Part shown: one piece after another, positions 1 to 5,581 of the stretch
Layout: every line of letters starts with the position of its first letter
Numbering within the stretch: position 1 is the first letter of the stretch
Origin: Bacillota bacterium
GTDB lineage: Bacteria; Bacillota; Clostridia; Christensenellales; SZUA-584
Length of the DNA stretch: 9,388 nt
Direction of reading: 5' to 3'
NCBI GenBank assembly: GCA_023459495.1
Contig: JAEWTL010000083.1
Location: forward strand, 1-9,388
Translations under genes and position numbers: made by a program
The notes under the pieces: generated by a model
Told to the model about the DNA's origin: nothing
What the model saw: the letters and a program-made list of their open reading frames with translations, nothing else
Database searches by the model: none

Positions 1-47
1 TTAACCTTGTCCACCGTGATTCACGTTCGTGAACATGTCCTTTCAGG
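1..47 (+). other. spacer upstream of thrW (probably proA-thrW intergenic)
   Basis: There is no gene here. A small dyad (TTCAC-gttc-GTGAA, about 20-33) lies just before the tRNA. From memory this spacer resembles the E. coli proA-thrW junction, which supports an Escherichia chromosome on the left side. I could not run an alignment. Confidence 0.5.
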
Positions 48-123
48 GCCGATATAGCTCAGTTGGTAGAGCAGCGCATTCGTAATGCGAAGGTCGTAGG
101 TTCGACTCCTATTATCGGCACCA
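48..123 (+). tRNA. thrW: tRNA-Thr(CGU), thrW
   Basis: This is a complete 76-nt tRNA with an encoded CCA end. The acceptor arms GCCGATA (48-54) and TATCGGC (113-119) pair fully. The D arm, the anticodon loop TTCGTAA with anticodon CGT at 81-83, and the T arm with GTTCGAC are all present. CGU-reading tRNA-Thr is thrW in E. coli. The gene is intact, as expected when an element integrates at the 3' end and restores the tRNA. The 3' part (about 80-123) is the likely left attachment core. I found no second copy of that 3' end further right, so the right junction is outside the window or degraded. Confidence 0.97.
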
Positions 124-181
124 TTAAGAAAATCAATAACTTAGCTTAACTTCTCTAAGAAATTGTATCTTCTGTTATCAC

Positions 182-496
182 TTACAAACGCCTATACGTT
201 GTTATGGGCTTTGGTAGTGTAACACGTATGGGCGAGTAGTTCCCAGGCTCAACCTCGTAACAAGTTCCTTTGAAGCTGGAAGACGTGCCACCGTCTCTAA
301 ACCTTCTACCAAAACTCTTAGCAAGATGTTCCACACCTGGCGCGGTGTCCAATGATGCTACACGTCGTGAGACGTTGCAGAGGATAAACAGGCTAAATGA
401 TGGGAAGAGTTTTAAGTGCAATAGTGGATTAAAGCCCACCTCTTCAAAACCTAACTTGATCGGGAAAGAATCAAGCTCTAGCACGGTTTCGTCCAC
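182..496 (-). CDS. uncertain small protein next to the attachment side
   Basis: The open frame reads 104 codons from a GTG at 496, or further if an upstream non-ATG start is used: the frame stays open back to a stop at 566-568. There is no good ribosome-binding site before the GTG. The protein is basic, with no recognisable domain. A central part with RRVASLDTAPGVEH and a C-terminal part with GTCYEVEPGNYSP look more protein-like than the plus-strand frame over the same bases, which would need a TTG start. I have a vague impression that similar short ORFs recur in lambdoid phages and satellites, sometimes over regulatory RNA genes, but cannot name a family. It could equally be non-coding. Confidence 0.3.
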   Translation of the reverse strand: MDETVLELDSFPIKLGFEEVGFNPLLHLKLFPSFSLFILCNVSRRVASLDTAPGVEHLAKSFGRRFRDGGTSSSFKGTCYEVEPGNYSPIRVTLPKPITTYRRL

Positions 497-575
497 CGGA
501 GTACAACGGGTGCCTGATAAGAGAAGAACTGCTAAGACTTCATAGCTTTTGTGAAAAAGCCCTTTTTAGTGGATA

Positions 576-596
576 CGCCTACGGCGCTTATTTTTT
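576..596 (+). terminator. weak terminator-like hairpin
   Basis: CGCC-tac-GGCG (576-586) is followed by CTTA and six Ts (591-596). The stem has only 4 bp, so this is tentative. It could end transcription reaching rightward from the tRNA side before the small gene at 729. Confidence 0.3.
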
Positions 597-728
597 GGTA
601 TAACCATCAAAGGCGCTTTATGGCTCCTATTGTCTTGAAAATGTATCTTTACTTGTATTGTGTTTTATGCGTAGTCTCCCTGTGTAGTATGTAACTTGTT
701 AATTTTCATATGAATACAGAGGCACACG

Positions 729-887
729 ATGAAAAACATTGCAGCTATCAAACGGAATAACCGCAAGATTCACGCTCGTAAGTTCCTGTCTACGCCAGAA
801 GGAAAAGCCTGGCTAGAGCGTAAACAGAGAGAAAACGAAGAAAGAAAACTCCTTAGTGAGTTGAAATGGCTTAGAGAGGATTTCTGA
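729..887 (+). CDS. small basic hypothetical protein (52 aa)
   Basis: This frame runs from ATG 729 to TGA 885-887, giving 52 residues. An AGAGG sits about 6 nt before the ATG, a good ribosome-binding site. The protein is highly charged: an N-terminal basic stretch (KRNNRKIHARK, residues 8-18), a central TPEGKAWLERK, then a Glu/Lys-rich helix to residue 52. There is no membrane segment or cysteine. It would suit a small nucleic-acid-binding or regulatory protein, but I do not recognise a family. It stands alone, with AT-rich non-coding DNA on both sides. The gene is inferred from the start signal and composition only. Confidence 0.6.
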   Translation: MKNIAAIKRNNRKIHARKFLSTPEGKAWLERKQRENEERKLLSELKWLREDF

Positions 888-1052
888 AAATCTCCAGAAC
901 GCAACAGGACGCATTCTAACGCTGTTTTCATTACTCGGTATAGGGATTATAGGTGATGTGTGTTTAATGCGTCTGTTAGCTTGTTTTGTGCCTTATTTTG
1001 CATTTTCATAATGCAGGAGAGAACACGGAAAGCCTTAAAATTAATTATTGGG

Positions 1053-1093
1053 GTATTTAAGGCTATTTTTAGGTTATTTAAGGGTATTAAACT
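1053..1093 (-). repeat. left array of about 10 bp repeats (candidate origin iterons)
   Basis: There are four consecutive units: GTATTTAAGG (1053-1062), CTATTTTTAGG (1063-1073), TTATTTAAGG (1074-1083) and GTATTAAACT (1084-1093). Read on the minus strand, the consensus is close to CCTTAAATAS. The array is the mirror of the array at 1181-1220, so the pair flanks an AT-rich core. Tandem helical-turn-length repeats are typical binding sites for a replication initiator or regulator. Confidence 0.6.
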
Positions 1094-1180
1094 TGATTTA
1101 ATTGATTAAAATATAAACAGATAATTATGTATCTTATTGATTTATAAAGTTATTTTTAAATAAAGGTAAATAAAAAATAA

Positions 1181-1220
1181 ATAGCCATAAATAGCTATAA
1201 ATACATCTAAATACCTATAT
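1181..1220 (+). repeat. right array of 10 bp repeats (candidate origin iterons)
   Basis: There are four tandem decamers in exact 10 bp register: ATAGCCATAA, ATAGCTATAA, ATACATCTAA and ATACCTATAT. The embedded motif CYWTAAATAS is the inverted form of the units at 1053-1093. The 87 bp between the arrays (1094-1180) are almost entirely A+T. Paired inverted iteron sets around an AT-rich core match the origin architecture described for SaPI-type phage-inducible islands. A Rep gene, which one would expect beside it, is not seen in the window. Confidence 0.6.
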
Positions 1221-1230
1221 CCCTTCCCTT

Positions 1231-1614
1231 ATGGCTAGATTGCGAGAAGTGCTTAACGCGATTTTCAGCGCCCCCCGATCTGGAAAATCCAGAATCCCCA
1301 AATATCAGCAAGGAATTTTCTTGCGTAACCAACATCGTTTTTACCTATTAAATCATTGCACAGAAAGCCTTTCTGTAATGTCTCTCACTAAACTTTCACT
1401 AAACACGAGAATGATCGGTTTTATGTCGGATCAGATGCTAGAAACAGCACCACGTCTCACAAGGGCTGTAAGCGATGAAACCAGTGTTTATGCGGGTGCA
1501 GGTCAAAATATAGGCCAAAATCCATTTAACATAATAATCGTAATATGCACTAAGGAACACATAGAACGCCTTGAGTTGATGTATCAGGGGAAAAGTGGTG
1601 GATTTTTTACGTAG
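1231..1614 (+). CDS. doubtful 127-codon ORF after the repeat arrays
   Basis: An ATG frame of 127 codons starts 11 bases after the last repeat. The sequence before the ATG is pyrimidine-rich (CCCTTCCCTT), with no purine-rich ribosome-binding site. The predicted protein is mixed and basic with no domain I recognise. The start of the frame overlaps a perfect dyad TCTGGA-aaa-TCCAGA (1279-1293) and a run of six Cs (1271-1276), more like a cis-acting site than a gene start. It is recorded because it is long for AT-rich DNA; I consider coding less likely than not. Confidence 0.22.
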   Translation: MARLREVLNAIFSAPRSGKSRIPKYQQGIFLRNQHRFYLLNHCTESLSVMSLTKLSLNTRMIGFMSDQMLETAPRLTRAVSDETSVYAGAGQNIGQNPFNIIIVICTKEHIERLELMYQGKSGGFFT

Positions 1615-1633
1615 GAGCACGAGAGGGCTTCTA

Positions 1634-1661
1634 TTGACATTTACCTGCTATAGAATATAAT
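1634..1661 (+). promoter_or_regulatory. consensus sigma70 promoter with no obvious gene behind it
   Basis: TTGACA (1634-1639) and TATAAT (1656-1661) match the consensus at every position, separated by 16 bp. Transcription would start near 1668 and run into GG followed by T-rich sequence. The next good ribosome-binding site with a gene is more than 1.4 kb away (3148), so the product may be a non-coding RNA such as a replication primer or antisense regulator. Confidence 0.75.
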
Positions 1662-2020
1662 AAAAGGTTTTTTGTTTTTATGTTGATAGTGATTGCACAT
1701 TAAAGATCGAAAGTAAATTTAAACATAAATTTTCAACACGTGAAAGAAACTTGTTCGACAAATAATAGATTGATTTTTAATCAACAATTTCTGATGGTGC
1801 TCTGTAAGCCGCATTACACAAGGATTTGCGAAAGTGATGTAAAAGTGAAGAAAGCTAACATTGCACTTTTTAAGCTACTTTTCATTGAATTTTTAGTATG
1901 GAATTACATAAGGATTAATCATCAATTAATCTTGAATTTAAGCCTGTTTTAGATGTTTAATTTTTGGTAGCAAGAAACACTTTTAGAAGATCATTGCACA
2001 GATGTTATGTGATAAATGGA
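1662..2020. other. AT-rich region, possibly transcribed and non-coding
   Basis: This stretch lies directly downstream of the consensus promoter. A GTG frame at 1740-1952 has no ribosome-binding site and an unremarkable translation, so I do not call it. Small dyads occur, for example TTGATT-ttt-AATCAA near 1770 and GATTAA-tcatca-TTAATC near 1914. No clear terminator was found. Confidence 0.4.
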
Positions 2021-2180
2021 TGTAACGATGGGTTACATTCAGCTATCTGAAATACTCTCTGTAAGAAATTTGGTAGTAACGATTCGTTACATAGACTAAT
2101 TATTGAATGTAACGATATTACACATCGGTAGTAACGATACGTTACATCGGCAGATGATTGGTTGTAACGAAAGGTTACAC
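2021..2180. repeat. five palindromic TGTAACGAnnnGTTACA repeats (iterons or operators)
   Basis: The copies are at 2021-2038, 2075-2092, 2108-2123, 2130-2147 and 2163-2180. Each is an inverted repeat of about 18 bp built on GTAAC...GTTAC; the third is 2 bp shorter. Start-to-start distances are 54, 33, 22 and 33 bp, close to multiples of 11, so all copies lie on about the same face of the helix. This points to cooperative binding by a dimeric protein. The stretch just right (2181-2262) is almost pure A+T and could be the unwinding element. Confidence 0.8.
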
Positions 2181-2269
2181 AATAAGACTAACATCTATAA
2201 TACTAATAATAAAACTAACTATTAAACTATATAATATAATTCTTTTTTATCTTTATAAGAATAATTATA

Positions 2270-2302
2270 GGGATACCCGTTAGGGAGTCTAACGACTATC
2301 CC
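2270..2302. repeat. strong cruciform-type hairpin beside the AT-rich stretch
   Basis: GGGATA-cc-CGTTAG-ggagt-CTAACG-ac-TATCCC has two 6 bp stems separated by a symmetrical 2-nt internal loop. Its right arm also belongs to a second, perfect 13 bp inverted repeat: AGTCTAACGACTA at 2286-2298 against TAGTCGTTAGACT at 2347-2359. The two structures are mutually exclusive and could act as a switch. Confidence 0.7.
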
Positions 2303-3000
2303 TTAATCTATTGGCATTCGCCAGAACCTTGCACAAGTTAGAGTGTTAGTCGTTAGACTGCTTGTCATAACACATAGTTTTTTGTTTGTTGATGTTAGTT
2401 AGTAGATCTATGTTCGCTAATACCGCTCACAACGAATATGTAATCTACTATGTGCAAATAGCCTACGGCTTGCGTAAGGCTAAATAGTCTTGCGCTGTGC
2501 GCAGAACGATAATTAACTAACTACCATCTAACGATTGAAATTTACTTGTGCAATAACCTGAGCGTAAGCGAATGGTTGTTAGTGTCTATGCGCTGTGCGC
2601 TTCAATAGTTCCATTGATGAGGCTTACGCCAATCTAACGATCATCAATCTATTTAAGAGAAAATCTATTGTGCAATACTCTGACGAGTGCAATAACCTTG
2701 TGTGCTACGCGTTAGCGATGTTAGCACAAAGACACAGACAACAACCAACAACAAACAAAAAAGAAAGAATGGTTTTAGTAGTTGAAGGTTAAATAAGATT
2801 CTACCGCTTAAATCAAGCCGTAGGCGAGCTAAACAACCTCTACATAAGGGAATGTATTGTTTTTATCAAATACCTCGTTAGAACGCGTTTTAGAGCGTTT
2901 TAGAGAATAAGGAAGAATAGGAACACTCGTAAGAGCACGAATTGCTAAGAAAAATTATAACACACTGAAAATGATCAATATTTTTATGGCCAGGGGTTGA
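2303..3000. other. hairpin-dense non-coding region, candidate replication-control locus
   Basis: I see no gene with a ribosome-binding site. The region is crowded with hairpins: GTGTTA/TAACAC (2343-2373), TAGTAGAT/ATCTACTA (2400-2450), a 9 bp stem at 2459-2482, TGCGC-tgt-GCGCA (2491-2503) with its core repeated at 2590-2600, GCGTAAGC (2562-2569) against GCTTACGC (2622-2629), and TGTGCTA/TAGCACA (2701-2726). GTGCAATA recurs near 2548, 2670 and 2688. GCGTTTTAGA is directly doubled at 2885-2904. A 65-codon GTG frame at 2595 overlaps these repeats and lacks a start signal. Confidence 0.55.
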
Positions 3001-3025
3001 CAAAAGCTTTTAGTCGTGGTAAAGT
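2997..3025 (+). promoter_or_regulatory. strong promoter of the early operon
   Basis: TTGACA (2997-3002) is followed after 17 bp by TAAAGT (3020-3025), preceded by TGG to form an extended -10 element. The start site would be near 3032. It drives the leader at about 3032-3147 and then the genes from 3148 to 5581, which follow with short gaps or overlaps. Confidence 0.8.
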
Positions 3026-3071
3026 AATATTAGGGACAGAAAACATTCTTATCCTCTAAGTAATTAAACCA

Positions 3072-3131
3072 ATGCACCGCACTTTGAAGCCCAACAAGGC
3101 TTGCAAGGTGTTTTTTCTTTTAACCAAATAG
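3072..3131 (+). CDS. possible 19-residue leader peptide
   Basis: ATG 3072 opens a 19-codon frame ending at TAG 3129-3131. It covers the whole terminator hairpin, and its stop lies four bases before the AGGAGG of the next gene. The peptide reads MHRTLKPNKA followed by CKVFFLLTK. Upstream purines are weak. If translated, ribosomes moving through it would melt the terminator stem and end next to the following start, a plausible attenuator. The arrangement is seen in the sequence; its function is inference. Confidence 0.3.
   Translation: MHRTLKPNKACKVFFLLTK
3080..3120 (+). terminator. intrinsic terminator inside the operon leader (attenuator)
   Basis: A 12 bp stem (3080-3091 with 3098-3110, one bulged G at 3103, one G-U pair) and loop CAACAA precede six Ts, then CTTT. 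It sits 50-85 nt after the predicted start site and before the first gene, so it should cut transcription short unless it is overcome. Confidence 0.8.
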
Positions 3132-3147
3132 AATAGGAGGTTAATTA

Positions 3148-3330
3148 GTGAAGTATTTCACTTCTCAAGATGTAGTTGAAGCCTGGAAACGTGGTGAGAT
3201 CAATCGTTTTAAAGTAAGGATGAACAGGAACACAGCGCGACGCTGTGGTTATCCAGAGCGTGAAAAATGTTTTGACGATGCACTAAAAATTATTGATGAA
3301 CTGCGTAAGGCAGGAGCAGAGAAAGAATAA
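3148..3330 (+). CDS. first gene of the early operon, 60-residue hypothetical protein
   Basis: The start is a GTG at 3148, preceded at 8 nt by TAGGAGG, the best ribosome-binding site in the window. The protein is basic and probably helical, with an aromatic N-terminus (MKYFTSQDVVEAWKRG) and two cysteines in a CGYPEREKC segment (residues about 33-41) that could form a loop or bind metal. The C-terminus is a charged helix. I do not recognise a family. Being first in the operon and directly behind the attenuator, it is a candidate regulator. The GTG start with a very strong binding site suggests translation is tuned. Confidence 0.8.
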   Translation: MKYFTSQDVVEAWKRGEINRFKVRMNRNTARRCGYPEREKCFDDALKIIDELRKAGAEKE

Positions 3331-3351
3331 TAACAGGAGAAGGAGAAAACT

Positions 3352-3519
3352 ATGAGCGAAACCAAGAAACCAATTCCACGCACTTACCTACACGTTGACC
3401 CTGAAATTTTCAAGATTTTATTTGCTGAAGCCAAGAAAAGGCAAATTATGGTCAGTGATTTGATGTTAGAAATCATTACTGAAGCAGCAGAGAACATCAA
3501 ACAAAAAAAGGGTAAGTGA
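3352..3519 (+). CDS. ribbon-helix-helix (CopG/Arc-like) DNA-binding protein, 55 aa
   Basis: ATG 3352 to TGA 3517-3519 gives 55 residues. GGAGAAGGAG lies just upstream at a suitable distance. The fold pattern is clear: a basic start, a strand around RTYLHV (10-15), helix one from DPEIFKILFAEAKKR (16-30), a short turn, then helix two from VSDLMLEIITEAAE (34-47) and a lysine-rich tail. This is the ribbon-helix-helix layout of Arc/CopG/MetJ-type repressors, which bind palindromes as dimers of dimers. It begins 21 bp after the previous gene. It could autoregulate the operon promoter or bind the palindromic repeats at 2021-2180; that link is inference. Confidence 0.75.
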   Translation: MSETKKPIPRTYLHVDPEIFKILFAEAKKRQIMVSDLMLEIITEAAENIKQKKGK

Positions 3520-3572
3520 TCCTCATTCACTTTAGTAGCGCATTAAGCGTGATTTATAAGGAGATAATTCTA

Positions 3573-4253
3573 ATGTCTAAAATTAAATTGATTCGTGAAA
3601 AACACCAGTATGTTGATAAACAAACAGGAGAAATTAAAGACCGAACTTTGAATATACCGCATTACTTTTGTGAGATTGAATTCATCTACTCCTCAAATAT
3701 TGAGGATGGAAAAGCGAAGTTTAGTGCAGAAATGCAAAAATTATATTGCTATGTTTCAGATTGGGAGAAATCAGGGGGGATATGTTTTGAAACACAAACG
3801 AAGTTAAGTAAAGTTTGTGGCTGTAGCCGTAAGACAGTTAATGAATTGATTGGTCTTATGATTAAAATCGGTCTTTTAGAAGAGGTCGGAGAACGAATCC
3901 CAAAACGGCCATTAAAATTACGTGCGCTACCTCTCACAGATGCACATATTACTCCCCCTAGAGAGTCATCACTACCTGATCCTTCTGAGAAAGAAGACGA
4001 ATCTAATGAAATATTGAATGTTTCCGAAATCATCCTTGAAGAAGAAACACAAGAGCCAGAGTTCCCTGAGCGGCCCGAAATTTTTACTTGGCTTCTTTCC
4101 CTTGATAAGAAGAAACCACCGCACGAAGAAACAGAAGATTTTGTAAAACGTGCATTAGATTCAAAGAATATCTATCTTGAGAAACAGGCTTTTCACGATC
4201 TGATAATATCTCTAAGAGAAAAAAGTGAAATATACGATTCAATACCATTCTAA
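3573..4253 (+). CDS. winged-helix protein, replication-initiator-like, 226 aa
   Basis: I chose ATG 3573 because AAGGAG (3558-3563) lies 9 nt before it; an upstream ATG at 3516 overlaps the previous gene and has no binding site. The N-terminal part (1-55) includes VDKQTGEIKDRTLNIPHYF. Residues about 57-105 form a helix-turn-helix/winged-helix: LYCYVSDWEKSGG, then QTKLSKVCGCSRKTVNELIG and a GLL turn. This resembles the N-terminal DNA-binding domains of phage replication proteins and small plasmid initiators. An acidic, Glu/Pro-rich linker (about 130-165) leads to a C-terminal helical domain of about 60 residues. There is no primase, helicase or nuclease motif. It is the best candidate to bind the repeats at 1053-1220 or 2021-2180. 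The family name is not certain. Confidence 0.8.
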   Translation: MSKIKLIREKHQYVDKQTGEIKDRTLNIPHYFCEIEFIYSSNIEDGKAKFSAEMQKLYCYVSDWEKSGGICFETQTKLSKVCGCSRKTVNELIGLMIKIGLLEEVGERIPKRPLKLRALPLTDAHITPPRESSLPDPSEKEDESNEILNVSEIILEEETQEPEFPERPEIFTWLLSLDKKKPPHEETEDFVKRALDSKNIYLEKQAFHDLIISLREKSEIYDSIPF

Positions 4254-4262
4254 GGAGAATAA

Positions 4263-4532
4263 ATGACTTATAACATCACTACAGGAAACAAAACTATTGA
4301 AATAACTGAAAGCGGATACAACATTTTAAAAGCTATTTTGGAAATAGAGTTTTCACCACCGACAGTGGTTAGCTTTTGTAGTTTAGGCGGCTACAGCGCA
4401 CAACACGTGAATCATTGGTTAAACCATTTTACATCGTTCGGTGTGCTGGATTATGAAGGGATTAACAGCACTACATTTCGTCTTTTGAAATTAAACAAAG
4501 ATTTTGAATTGTTTATCACAAACAATCAATAA
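4263..4532 (+). CDS. small winged-helix-like protein, 89 aa
   Basis: AAGGAG overlaps the stop codon of the previous gene and lies 5 nt before ATG 4263, so the two are probably co-translated. Residues about 17-75 look like a winged helix: a helix from GYNILKAILEIE, a recognition helix around GYSAQHVNHWLNHF, then a wing of two strands ending in TTFRLLKLN. There are two cysteine/serine-rich turns but no metal motif. It is likely a DNA-binding partner or regulator of the larger winged-helix protein upstream. No family name recognised. Confidence 0.75.
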   Translation: MTYNITTGNKTIEITESGYNILKAILEIEFSPPTVVSFCSLGGYSAQHVNHWLNHFTSFGVLDYEGINSTTFRLLKLNKDFELFITNNQ

Positions 4533-4552
4533 CAACAGATCGGGCAATACAT

Positions 4553-4666
4553 ATGGCAAATGCATTTATGGCGATATTCATCGTAACTATGGCATTCAGT
4601 TTTTATAATCCACATAAAAAGAGGGAAAATGGGAAGAAAGAGAAAGAACAACTTAAAACGTATTGA
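4553..4666 (+). CDS. possible 37-residue single-pass membrane protein
   Basis: ATG 4553 to TGA 4664-4666 encodes MANAFMAIFIVTMAFSFYNP, a hydrophobic stretch of about 17 residues, followed by a strongly basic, lysine-rich tail. Small satellite and phage membrane proteins often look like this. It begins 20 bp after the previous stop and overlaps the next gene's start by 38 bp in another frame. The ribosome-binding site is poor (GATCGGG, about 9 nt upstream), which lowers confidence. Confidence 0.4.
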   Translation: MANAFMAIFIVTMAFSFYNPHKKRENGKKEKEQLKTY

Positions 4667-5012
4667 AAAAAACAGTAATTTCAATTCAACAAGACAACGT
4701 CCACCGACACATACCAATAACGAAATTCCAGGGGAAGAGATAATCTTTATTCTTGAAACAGAATCCCCTGAATTAAGTGATGAAGAATTAGAAATAATCC
4801 AATCAATGCCAGGCGTTTACTTTCGCCCAAGAACAAGAAAACAAACTATCATTTCTGATGGCACTCTGAAACGTTGGCAGCTTTTAGGGTTTAGCTCCTA
4901 TCATCATTTTTTGGGATTTAACGCTTTCAATAATTGTGTAGGTGGTGCATCGGAAGTCGATCTGATGGCTCATTTAGAAGATACATTAGCTTCTAACAAA
5001 CGTTCTAACTAA
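4629..5012 (+). CDS. hypothetical protein with basic tail and acidic segment, 127 aa
   Basis: AGAGGG lies about 5 nt before ATG 4629. The first 35 residues are basic and probably disordered (GRKRKNNLKR at the start), followed by an acidic stretch (SPELSDEELEIIQS, about 49-62) and a folded C-terminal half with aromatic residues (LKRWQLLGFSSYHHFLGF). There are no transmembrane segments and no catalytic motif that I recognise. A basic tail in a compact operon of DNA-binding proteins suggests nucleic-acid binding, but the function is unknown. Confidence 0.75.
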   Translation: MGRKRKNNLKRIEKNSNFNSTRQRPPTHTNNEIPGEEIIFILETESPELSDEELEIIQSMPGVYFRPRTRKQTIISDGTLKRWQLLGFSSYHHFLGFNAFNNCVGGASEVDLMAHLEDTLASNKRSN

Positions 5013-5069
5013 TAAAATGATGGGTGTATGTATAAGCGCCCAATGAAAATATTCGAAAAAGGAAAAATA

Positions 5070-5273
5070 ATGATTGGCTATATTCAAGAAACACAATTAT
5101 TTCAGATGATCCTGTCTGATGCAAAAAACTATGCTGAGTTAATTCGGCTGGCAAAAGAAACAGAAGACTACGAAGCATTAGAGCGTTACCGTGATGAAGT
5201 GCTGACGCTCAAGACACCTTTTAACATCGTATTGAATATGATTAATGATGCATTACAAGGAGAAGCCGCATAA
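5070..5273 (+). CDS. hypothetical helical protein, 67 aa
   Basis: The start at ATG 5070 is preferred because AAAAAGGA lies about 6 nt upstream; an in-frame ATG at 5028 would add 14 residues but has only a weak GATGGG before it. The protein is predicted to be mostly helical and amphipathic (QETQLFQMILSDAKNYAELI, then a charged stretch with EDYEALERYRDEV). Its stop codon TAA shares a base with the next ATG (TAATG), so the two genes are translationally coupled and their products may interact. No family recognised. Confidence 0.75.
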   Translation: MIGYIQETQLFQMILSDAKNYAELIRLAKETEDYEALERYRDEVLTLKTPFNIVLNMINDALQGEAA

Positions 5274-5581
5274 TGGAAGAAGATATTAGCAATGCAATGG
5301 AACAACTTTTAGATCTGACTATCTCACTACAAACAAGAATAAATCAAGCCTATTCAGATTTATGTGATTACACGCTCTCTCAATGCGTTATTAGCTTAAT
5401 GAAGGTGAATGTAAGCCTTGACGATTTTATCTCTCTGGTGAGCGATTTAGAGCTATCAGAGGACGATGCAAAACAGTGTAATCAAATCATCACAGACATC
5501 GCCACCACGTTAAAGGTTGCAAGTGAAGAGATTCAGCAATTAGTAGATGATTTAGCAAAAAGTGCTATTTTCTCTAAATGA
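5273..5581 (+). CDS. acidic helical protein, last gene of the early operon, 102 aa
   Basis: ATG 5273 overlaps the preceding stop; AAGGAG at 5257-5262 lies inside the upstream gene, 10 nt before the start. The product is acidic and probably all-helical, with heptad-like hydrophobic spacing (MEQLLDLTISLQTRI, then LDDFISLVSDLELSEDD, then IQQLVDDLAKS), compatible with a coiled-coil or small helical bundle. It has two or three cysteines without a metal pattern. The operon ends here, and the next promoter overlaps this gene's stop codon. Function unknown. Confidence 0.78.
   Translation: MEEDISNAMEQLLDLTISLQTRINQAYSDLCDYTLSQCVISLMKVNVSLDDFISLVSDLELSEDDAKQCNQIITDIATTLKVASEEIQQLVDDLAKSAIFSK

Larger units (their letters stand above)
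888..1230. other. AT-rich intergenic region with inverted repeats
   Basis: I see no convincing gene. It holds an imperfect inverted repeat (AACAG-g-ACGCATT at 903-915 against AATGCGTCTGTT at 966-977), a small dyad TGCATT/AATGCA at 999-1015, and the two repeat arrays described separately. A possible 32-residue peptide frame at 1011-1109 is treated under findings. Confidence 0.6.

Noticed and set aside
270..545. Plus-strand 91-codon frame
   Set aside because: It needs a TTG start with no ribosome-binding site; its serine/threonine-rich translation looks like the shadow of the opposite frame.
1260..1300. Possible cos-like packaging site (run of Cs plus a perfect dyad)
   Set aside because: I could not match it to any cos sequence I know, and no terminase gene is nearby.
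1438..1620. Minus-strand 60-codon frame
   Set aside because: No start signal; overlaps another doubtful frame in AT-rich DNA.
1740..1952. GTG frame of 70 codons downstream of the consensus promoter
   Set aside because: No ribosome-binding site and an AT-driven composition; a non-coding transcript seems as likely.
2021..2180. CRISPR array
   Set aside because: Repeats are short palindromes with irregular gaps of 6 to 36 bp and there are no Cas genes; they fit protein-binding iterons.
2595..2792. GTG frame of 65 codons
   Set aside because: Starts inside a repeated GCGCTGTGCGC hairpin, lacks a ribosome-binding site and overlaps other dyads.
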